A stretch of DNA of 64,000 nucleotides from Siphonodentalium dalli (Eukaryota > Mollusca > Scaphopoda > Gadilida > Siphonodentaliidae). Every line of letters begins with the position of its first letter. Positions within the stretch are counted from its first letter, which is position 1. The notes beneath the pieces are model-generated. The model was not told the origin of the DNA. It saw only the letters and a list, made by a program, of their open reading frames with translations, and did no database searches. The DNA lies in the NCBI GenBank assembly GCA_032622095.1, contig CP136065.1:21564134-21628133 (forward strand), given 5' to 3'. This document shows, in pieces, positions 58,896 through 64,000 of the stretch. The translations under genes were made by a program, and so were the position numbers.

Positions 58896-59210
58896 TTTTG
58901 TCTTGAGTTTTTGTCAGCAAAAAATATTGCGACTGGCTTCTTCGGAGTTGAAGTGTAAAGTGTATAATTACACAATTTTAACACCTGCTTTTATAGCAGT
59001 CACGATGAAAAATGCTATAAAAGCAAGTGTAAAATTGTGTAATTATACACTTTACACTTCAACTCCGAAGAAGCCAGTCGCAATATTTTTTGCTGACAAA
59101 AACTCAAGACAAAAATGTTTAAGAGAATCAAAAGACCTGTTTCAGACGACTCCGCCAGCGAAGAAGATATTGTTAGAAAAAGACCAAGGCCTGCAGTTAT
59201 TGAAGAGAGC
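58800..59210. repeat. ~410-bp near-perfect palindrome spanning two gene starts
   Basis: Arms 58800-58996 and 59012-59210 are reverse complements with one small indel and one or two substitutions, separated by ~15 nt (GTCACGATGAAAAA). Each arm contains a TATA box, a 5' leader and the first ~32 codons of a gene. Because the coding portion is also conserved, the duplication or conversion is recent. The right arm ends at GAGAGC, after which the two genes are unrelated. Confidence 0.92.
58896..59114. promoter_or_regulatory. symmetric bidirectional promoter
   Basis: Two TATAAAA boxes lie back to back near the palindrome centre: minus strand 58989-58995 and plus strand 59016-59022. Each is ~93 nt from its own ATG. 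Flanking sequence is identical in both directions, so both genes are likely driven by the same factors. Confidence 0.7.
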
Positions 59211-59690
59211 TATATTGAGCTGCATAAAGAAGAATCTACACTACTACAGACTAGAAAAATTCAAGATAATCTTGTCGAATTGAGACAGATCTCTACTGAT
59301 TTGTTTAAATTTTGTAACAAAATGCAATGGCAAGAGAAAAAAGAGAAAAACAAAGCTGATAAAAATTGGAAACCACCATATGGTTACTGTTACAAATGCG
59401 GACAAGACTCCCATTGGTCCTTCCAATGTAAAACAGATTTCGACGACAAAAAAAATGTGAAAACTATACAAAAAAGTCTACAAGCAGTAACAATACAAGA
59501 ACAAAATGCAGTTATCAAAACTGAAGAGATGTCTACAACATCAGATGTTTTCAAACAACCCCGACCTGTTGATCCTACGAATGATTCACAGAACAAATCT
59601 GAAGATAAGCATCCAGATTTTGAAAATTCCAAGAAAACTTCCAAGAAAAAGAAGCTGAGACAATTCTACATTCCAAAAACAGATAAATGA
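59115..59690 (+). CDS. zinc-knuckle protein sharing the PolB N-terminus (191 aa)
   Basis: The first ~32 residues (MFKRIKRPVSDDSASEED, then a basic RKRPRP) are the same as in PolB, owing to the palindrome. Residues ~33-75 are predicted helical or coiled coil (LLQTRKIQDNLVELRQ). A CX2CX4HX4C knuckle follows at about residues 94-107 (CYKCGQDSHWSFQC), as in retroviral nucleocapsid and other nucleic-acid binding proteins. The C-terminal part is polar and basic (KKTSKKKKLRQF). The shared basic start may be a localisation signal used by both proteins. A polyadenylation signal, AATAAA, is at 59722. Function is unknown; nucleic-acid binding is inferred. Confidence 0.7.
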   Translation: MFKRIKRPVSDDSASEEDIVRKRPRPAVIEESYIELHKEESTLLQTRKIQDNLVELRQISTDLFKFCNKMQWQEKKEKNKADKNWKPPYGYCYKCGQDSHWSFQCKTDFDDKKNVKTIQKSLQAVTIQEQNAVIKTEEMSTTSDVFKQPRPVDPTNDSQNKSEDKHPDFENSKKTSKKKKLRQFYIPKTDK

Positions 59691-59718
59691 ATCGATACAA
59701 ACATTTGAAAATTATATT

Positions 59719-59817
59719 GTGAATAAATTATGAATTGAACAATCGTGTTTTGTTTTGTTTTTTTCAGCTATGAAAGAGTAACCTTTTTGGGGAATGTGGG
59801 TGGCCCTGAAAAGGGCC
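59719..59817. terminator. convergent 3' module, copy 1 (AATAAA + histone-type stem-loop)
   Basis: For the plus gene: GAATAAA, then TTGAACAATCGTG. For the minus gene: the stem-loop GGCCCTTTTCAGGGCC (minus strand, 59817-59802), 18 nt after the stop, followed by ACC and a conserved GGTTACTCTTTCAT stretch. The whole module recurs at 61182-61276. Confidence 0.75.
59802..59817 (-). promoter_or_regulatory. histone-type mRNA 3' stem-loop
   Basis: GGCCCTTTTCAGGGCC has a 6-bp stem and a TTTC loop, the form bound by SLBP in replication-dependent histone mRNAs. It is preceded by an A-rich stretch and followed by ACCCACA, also as in histone genes. It ends the 116-aa minus-strand gene. Confidence 0.75.
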
Positions 59818-59835
59818 GTTTTTCTTTTCCAGAAT

Positions 59836-60186
59836 TCATAAAAATTCTGCCAAATCAGGATATATCCCGTTGGGATTAATTGTCACAGACCAAGTAGGGT
59901 TTGATCTGTGCGCCGCAGCAGCCTGAGCGAAGCTGTCAATTGCTGCATTGCACAGATCTTTCTTCGAGATCTGTGACAAGATCTCCACGAGATCAAGATT
60001 GCTTGGTTCTTGATCACATACTTCAGCCGATGGTCGTCGCCGAGCCAGAAAATCTGTTAACATCTGTTTCTGCACCACCTTTTGTTCAGGAGAATCCTGC
60101 CATTTCCTATAGGTTCTGATTTTCGTCTCCTCTGACGAATCTCTCTTCCTCCATAGCTTCTTGATAAATTTCTTTAGAGACGGCAT
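59836..60186 (-). CDS. unknown small protein with histone-type 3' end (116 aa)
   Basis: Starts MPSLKKFIKKLWRKRDSS, a very basic amphipathic N-terminus. It then has a KWQDSPEQK...QMLTDFLARR segment and an Ala-rich, helical AAIDSFAQAAAAHRS part. The C-terminal end, SVTINPNGIYPDLAEFL, is short and hydrophobic. I know no family, and it is not a histone. A TATAAAAA-like box (minus strand, 60226-60219) lies 33 nt before the start. Its mRNA would end in the histone-type stem-loop 18 nt after the stop. Confidence 0.55.
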   Translation of the reverse strand: MPSLKKFIKKLWRKRDSSEETKIRTYRKWQDSPEQKVVQKQMLTDFLARRRPSAEVCDQEPSNLDLVEILSQISKKDLCNAAIDSFAQAAAAHRSNPTWSVTINPNGIYPDLAEFL

Positions 60187-60211
60187 AATGAATGAAGTTC
60201 ACTGAAAAAGT

Positions 60212-60803
60212 GAAAATATTTTTATACATTTGACACGGGCGTCAATGAAATCACATGTCGCATTGACGTTAAAATTGACAAATGTTTCCTGACGTTGTGT
60301 TTTTTCAGAACCGGATCAGCATGCATATTTTTCTTGATCATTATTGCATAGCGATCAAACAAATGTTTTTAATTTCGTTAGATCATTATCTATTATTTGG
60401 TACACATGATTGATATATTTATTACCTCGTTAGGCAAATATGGAATGTTTTTCTAGTTTTTGGTTTTGGAAATGTACATATTTTATACATAAAACTGAAC
60501 ACAAGAAAACATACTGAACATTTTTCTTCATCATTACAATTGATAACTTTACTTGGTCATCGTTTATGAACGAAGATGAATTCATATGTTAAAATATCTT
60601 AATTAATTGCATATACTATCATGAATTTAATCTATATCATATCGAAATGGTGAAACTAACAGATAATGCACTGAAAAGAAACACAACGTCAGGAAGCATT
60701 TGTCATTTTTAACGTCAATGCGACATGTGCTTTCTCTACCGCCCGCGCAATCGTGATATATGTTCAAACACGGCCGTGAACAATTTTTATTCTGCATTCA
60801 AAG
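60212..60803. promoter_or_regulatory. bidirectional promoter block, copy 1
   Basis: About 590 bp repeated almost identically at 62950-63536. Its two ends carry ~60-bp inverted arms (60252-60311 and 60669-60727: CATGTCGCATTGACGTTAAA and the complement, then TTCCTGACGTTGTGTTT). Genes start outward from both sides. The interior is AT-rich. The symmetric arms are likely shared binding sites for the divergent genes. Confidence 0.75.
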
Positions 60804-60992
60804 ATGTCCGAAATCCCCGAACCGTTGATGTCTATACTAAGAGGAACGATAGGGCTATCACCCCAGATAATGCGGGCCGGACACGCAAAAGAAGTAACCG
60901 CCAGTGCAAAACTGGTTATGCAAATATGCAAAAAACAACAGCGTTGGAACAAAAGCAAAAGTCTCAAAAGAAAATCGTGGCGTGAACTTTGA
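60804..60992 (+). CDS. small basic protein with two histone-type 3' stem-loops (62 aa)
   Basis: The start is chosen because the ATG after TTCAAAG is in the same position, relative to the promoter block, as the start of the gene at 63537. The protein begins MSEIPEPLMSILRGTIG and ends strongly basic (QRWNKSKSLKRKSWREL). An alternative frame at 60725-60985 (86 aa) begins inside the promoter block and is less likely. I know no family. Two consecutive stem-loops of histone type follow 13 and 41 nt after the stop, with an AATAAA ~195 nt downstream. Confidence 0.5.
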   Translation: MSEIPEPLMSILRGTIGLSPQIMRAGHAKEVTASAKLVMQICKKQQRWNKSKSLKRKSWREL

Positions 60993-61005
60993 TGCCATAC
61001 AAAAC

Positions 61006-61049
61006 GGCCCTTTTCAGGGCCAAAAACAAAAACGGTCCTTTTCAGGACC
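61006..61049 (+). promoter_or_regulatory. tandem histone-type stem-loops
   Basis: GGCCCTTTTCAGGGCC (61006-61021) and GGTCCTTTTCAGGACC (61034-61049), each preceded by AAAAC. The second is followed by AACCA and a purine-rich CAAAAAGAAAAA at 61065, where a histone downstream element would be expected. The two stems differ by compensated base pairs, which argues that the stem is kept by selection. Confidence 0.78.
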
Positions 61050-61181
61050 AACCAATTTTTTCAAAAAGAAAAACTTTTAGCATTGCTTAATAACTAATAA
61101 TGTTCTTTGTACCCTATGTTTTGTTTTGAAAAAATCACGCCACGAATAATTTAAAACAAAATATACTTGCAAATATTTGTT

Positions 61182-61276
61182 GTTGAATAAAATATAAATT
61201 GAACAATCGTGTTTTTGATTTTTTCAGCAATGAAAGAGTAACCTTTTGGGAAATGTGTGTGGCCCTGAAAAGGGCC
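61182..61276. terminator. convergent 3' module, copy 2
   Basis: Diverged duplicate of 59719-59817: TTGAATAAA, then TTGAACAATCGTG, then ATGAAAGAGTAACC. It ends with the minus-strand stem-loop GGCCCTTTTCAGGGCC (61276-61261), 22 nt after the stop of the 170-aa gene. The loop and stem are unchanged while the flanks vary. Confidence 0.75.
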
Positions 61277-61298
61277 GTTTTAAAATTATCATCTGACT

Positions 61299-61811
61299 TT
61301 AACATCGTTTTGTGTTTTTCTTATATCTTGACATATCTTTCCCATGAGAACCAATAGCTTTTGCGAATTCATCACTTTTCTCTGTATCTTTAGATTCTTT
61401 ACAAGGAAGACGAAATCTGACTTTTGTCTCAGTAGAAGGCTTCATGATACTTTTAGGTTCTTTTTCTTTCGCCGCCAATATTTTTTCTTTTTTGATCTGT
61501 TTCTGTTCTTTCGATTTCTGAACATCATGAACCCTGATTGGTATATCTATCTCTTCTGCAACGAAACGAAGATTCACTTTTACTTCTTGATGCGTTACTT
61601 GTGTTTTCACGTCAATATCCCTGCGAAGACATCTCAGTTCATCTAAAATCGCTTTTAAAATGAGTGTATCACCACCTATAGTCATTGTCGTATTAGCTTG
61701 GCCTGTTGACTGTGGTGCCGCATATGTATTCTGTACAACAGGATTACTGTATATCTCACTCTGAAGAAATTCTGTTAACTCGTTTGGGACGTGATTCTTT
61801 TGAGAAAACAT
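61299..61811 (-). CDS. unknown protein with histone-type 3' end (170 aa)
   Basis: N-terminal part polar, with Gln/Asn/Thr (MFSQKNHVPNELTEFLQSEI). Next comes a helical segment with ILKAILDELRCLRRDIDVK, likely a short coiled coil, then a beta-type segment and a long basic, Lys/Glu-rich tail (KKEKILAAKEKEPKSIMKP). A coiled coil plus a charged tail suggests an oligomeric binding or structural protein. I recognise no family. Like the 116-aa gene, it is followed at once by the stem-loop module. Confidence 0.55.
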   Translation of the reverse strand: MFSQKNHVPNELTEFLQSEIYSNPVVQNTYAAPQSTGQANTTMTIGGDTLILKAILDELRCLRRDIDVKTQVTHQEVKVNLRFVAEEIDIPIRVHDVQKSKEQKQIKKEKILAAKEKEPKSIMKPSTETKVRFRLPCKESKDTEKSDEFAKAIGSHGKDMSRYKKNTKRC

Positions 61812-61838
61812 TACTCACAGACGAGATTGTTTACAGAA

Positions 61839-62570
61839 ATGCTTACTTTTATATAATTTTATAGCAATTTATGCGTTTATTCAATGTTGGGTCAGACCAT
61901 TTGCCATGGCAGAATTCTCCGCGTGACAACTCATAATATATGGGTGTGCATCTGTAGTCTATAAATCTTCTAGGAATTTTGGGTAGATACCACCAAATTG
62001 CGACCGGTTGCCATAGCAACATATTTTCGGAAATCTATGATTTTGGGGGCTGTAATTTCTCTATATGACGATATGTTTGCGATATTTTGAATCAAATATA
62101 AATGGTTTCCAAGTTAAATGATCCAGGAATATTTTGCCAACATCTAGAACTAACCTTTCTCGAAAATCACCCATCACCGACAGAGGGCGCCATTCAAAAT
62201 GGCCACCAAACCCCCGTTTTCTAACGTTAAAATGCTTACTTTTATATCATTTTATAGCAATGTATGCGTTAATTTAATGCTGGCCAGACTATTTGTCATG
62301 ACATAATTCTCCACGTGACAACTCATAATATATGGGTGATCATCCGTGGTCTATAAATCTTCCAAAATTTTTGGGTAGATACATGTACCACCAACTTGCG
62401 ACCGGTTGACATGGCAACCGTTTTTCGGAAAATTATGCGTTTGGGGGCTGTAATTTCGTATACGAGATGTCTGCATGCGACATTTTGAATCAAATGTAAT
62501 TAATTTCCAAAAAATATGATCCAGGAATATACTTAAATTGCTCCCGCTTCTATTTCCTTCCGCTGAAGGA
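61839..62570. repeat. 392-bp direct repeat, two copies
   Basis: Copies start AATGCTTACTTTTATA at 61839 and 62231. They share ACAACTCATAATATATGGGT, GACCGGTTGNCATNGCAAC and GGGGGCTGTAATTTC. They occupy the upstream region of the 170-aa gene. No coding region is recognised. Confidence 0.75.
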
Positions 62571-62820
62571 GTCAAGATTCACCTGCCATGGTGATTACCA
62601 ACCGAAAACTTGTCTACGCGTCTACGGCTTAGGCTACTGGGCGCCGACATTTTGGAACAATGACGTCACGAATCACGTCACGCGACCCCCACGTGACGCC
62701 AAAATTAGGTTACATCTTCCTGGACCCCTCACTGAGTGATCGGCCTATATTGAATACATGCTACTATGCTCAAAACATTTAATTATAAAAGATTCATGCG
62801 ATGATAACAAGTGCGTGAAG
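62571..62820. promoter_or_regulatory. cluster of CRE/E-box-like sites
   Basis: TGACGTCACGAATCACGTCA and, ten bases later, CACGTGACGCC lie within 45 bp (62663-62702). Such ACGT cores are typical of bZIP or bHLH binding sites, but no gene start is recognised nearby on either strand. Confidence 0.4.
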
Positions 62821-62895
62821 TGGGAAACGGATATATCCGTTTCCCGTCCTGTAGGTAATGTTTTGGGAAACGGATATATCCGTTTCCCGTCCTAA
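62821..62895. repeat. pair of perfect 24-bp palindromes
   Basis: A 24-bp perfect palindrome beginning GGGAAACGGATA occurs at 62821 and 62861, each followed by GTCCT, about 40 bp apart. It lies just left of promoter block copy 2. Confidence 0.85.
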
Positions 62896-62949
62896 ACGAG
62901 TTAACGGATCCATCTTTGATAGCAATGCAATGTAACGTTGATCAAATTC

Positions 62950-63536
62950 GAAAATATTTTTATACATTTGACACGGGCGTCAATGAAATCACATGTCGCA
63001 TTGACGTTAAAATTGACAAATGTTTCCTGGCGTTGTGTTTTTTCAGAGACGGATCAGCATTCATATTTTTCTTGATCATTATTGCATAGCGATCAAACAA
63101 ATGTTTTTTATTTCGTTAGATCATTATCTATTATTTGGTACACATGATTGATATATTTGTTACCTCGTTAGGAAAATATGGAATGTTTTTCTAGTTTTGT
63201 TTTTGGAGATGTACATATTTTATACATAAAACTGAACACAAGAAAACATACTGAACATTTTTCTTCATCATTACAATCGATAACTTTACTTGGTCATCGT
63301 TTATGAACGAAGATGAATTCATATGTTAAAACATCTTAATTAATTGCATATACTATCATGAATTTAATCTATAACATATCGAAATAGTGAAACTAACAGA
63401 TAATGCACTGAAAAGAAACACAACGTCAGGAAGCATTTGTCATTTTTAACGTCAAAGTATTATGTGCTTTCTCTACCGCCCGCACAATCGTAATATATGT
63501 TCAAGACGGATCTTCAGACTTATTCTACATTCAAAG
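62950..63536. promoter_or_regulatory. bidirectional promoter block, copy 2
   Basis: Near-identical to 60212-60803. Its right inverted arm is partly decayed (ACGTCAAAGTATTATGTG in place of the GCATTGACGT-matching form). On its left side no gene start is present, so only the rightward direction seems used. Confidence 0.75.
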
Positions 63537-64000
63537 ATGACTGCTGTAAACATAACAGATCTTGACGAGATAATGGTACAGGGGGTATACTGTAAAGCAG
63601 TGTGCGGCGGCGAAGAAATATCTCTGTTTTGGAGGGCACTCAGCGTTGCGGTTTACGGGACGACCGATGGATGGATGGTTCTGAGAGATGCGGCAGTTGA
63701 CCTGTACTACGCAGAGAGTGACGAACTTGGTGCGTCGGCACAAGATTTACGGCGCACACCACTTTTGGCTGAATCAAGATTGATGGTTGAATTAGCGGCG
63801 ACTGTTATACAGCGACCTATCGTCATGTTTGATGCTACCAAAGGCGGCTACAAATCAACACCAAGATTCAAGTCATCAATAACTCTAGTGTGGATCCCAC
63901 ACGTTTGCCACGAGCATTATTGTGAATGCGAAATATGGATGAGGCGAGGAGACAAATCAATTGAAGTTTTGGCGAACAAAGAAGTTCAATGTGGCGGATT
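63537..64000 (+). CDS. OTU-like protein, 5' part (>=154 aa, runs off window)
   Basis: Open to the window end from the ATG that follows TTCAAAG, as in gene 60804. The segment SLFWRALSVAVYG, then VLRDAAVDLYY, then LMVELAATVIQRPIVMFDA, follows the core of OTU-type cysteine proteases (CLFRALS...YG...LR..., EL..LA..L.RPI.V). A late HEHY segment could supply the His. The residue at the expected catalytic Cys position, just before FWRALS, is Leu, preceded by Ser. The protein is therefore either inactive or only OTU-shaped. OTU domains occur in several large mobile elements and viruses, where they remove ubiquitin. The rest of the gene is outside the window. Confidence 0.5.
   Translation, partial: MTAVNITDLDEIMVQGVYCKAVCGGEEISLFWRALSVAVYGTTDGWMVLRDAAVDLYYAESDELGASAQDLRRTPLLAESRLMVELAATVIQRPIVMFDATKGGYKSTPRFKSSITLVWIPHVCHEHYCECEIWMRRGDKSIEVLANKEVQCGG

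Noticed and set aside
58532-58984. 150-codon minus-strand frame with KVKRAIWKLMRQ repeats
   Set aside because: Overlaps PolB in another frame; its repeats are the shadow of the acidic 39-bp repeat.
60725-60985. 86-codon plus-strand frame overlapping the 62-aa gene
   Set aside because: Its start lies inside the duplicated promoter block; the start at 60804 matches the gene start after block copy 2.
46541-64000. Polinton terminal inverted repeats
   Set aside because: I looked for an inverted match between 46.5-47.0 kb and the sequence right of 59.7 kb and found none by eye; the repeats at 60.2 and 62.95 kb are in direct orientation, so they are not TIRs.

Overview
The window looks like a repeat-rich, AT-rich invertebrate nuclear genome. 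No housekeeping gene is recognisable. Instead there are fold-back and TIR transposons, ~200-bp satellites with adjoining GT- and GGAC-type microsatellites, hAT, mariner-like and TTAA-target elements, and a complete Polinton/Maverick (adintovirus-like) gene set. The style of the repeats suggests a mollusc or another lophotrochozoan. That is inference from repeat style; no species marker was found.

Layout. 1-46 kb is a transposon graveyard. A 6.2-kb element (4126-10334) has ~1-kb inverted arms, an 8-bp target duplication and an interior made of minisatellite. Next come dispersed repeats, a 31-bp tandem array (14.9-15.3 kb), a U2-snRNA-like sequence (18.1-18.3 kb), a GGTTCTTC motif cluster (18.7-19.2 kb) and a ~200-bp satellite (19.8-21.9 kb). 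A hAT MITE carries a nested TTAA element (23637-25249), and a decayed hAT (25836-30098) retains BED and dimerisation fragments. Three tandem mariner-like MITEs lie at 34.3-34.7 kb. A transposase fragment with a PHD finger lies at 38.1-38.9 kb. Several inverted-repeat structures follow at 39.9-46.5 kb, and a 15-nt GTTTTCTCCGTTACC motif recurs between 32.9 and 39.9 kb.

46.9-64 kb is a Polinton-like element and a linked gene cassette region. Thirteen genes run on the minus strand from a bidirectional promoter at 59.0 kb: protein-primed PolB, a 234-aa unknown, packaging ATPase, two small basic proteins with GG motifs, a 235-aa conserved protein, an RVE integrase (frame-broken before its chromodomain), a two-TM protein, penton-like minor capsid protein, an amphipathic minor protein, double-jelly-roll MCP, a C/H-motif protein and an adenain-like protease. 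Most spacings are only a few nucleotides, or the ORFs overlap slightly. Divergently on the plus strand is a zinc-knuckle protein whose first ~32 residues are identical to those of PolB, because both starts lie in a ~410-bp near-perfect palindrome.

Right of that, small genes are arranged convergently and divergently around duplicated modules: a ~590-bp bidirectional promoter block (60.2 and 62.95 kb) and a ~100-bp 3' module (59.72 and 61.18 kb). The most striking observation is that three of these genes end in exact matches to the metazoan replication-dependent histone mRNA 3' stem-loop. This suggests that part of the element's expression could be tied to S phase through SLBP/U7-type processing. 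The last gene runs off the window and looks OTU-protease-like, with the expected catalytic cysteine position altered. Terminal inverted repeats of the Polinton itself were not found; its right end may lie outside the window.
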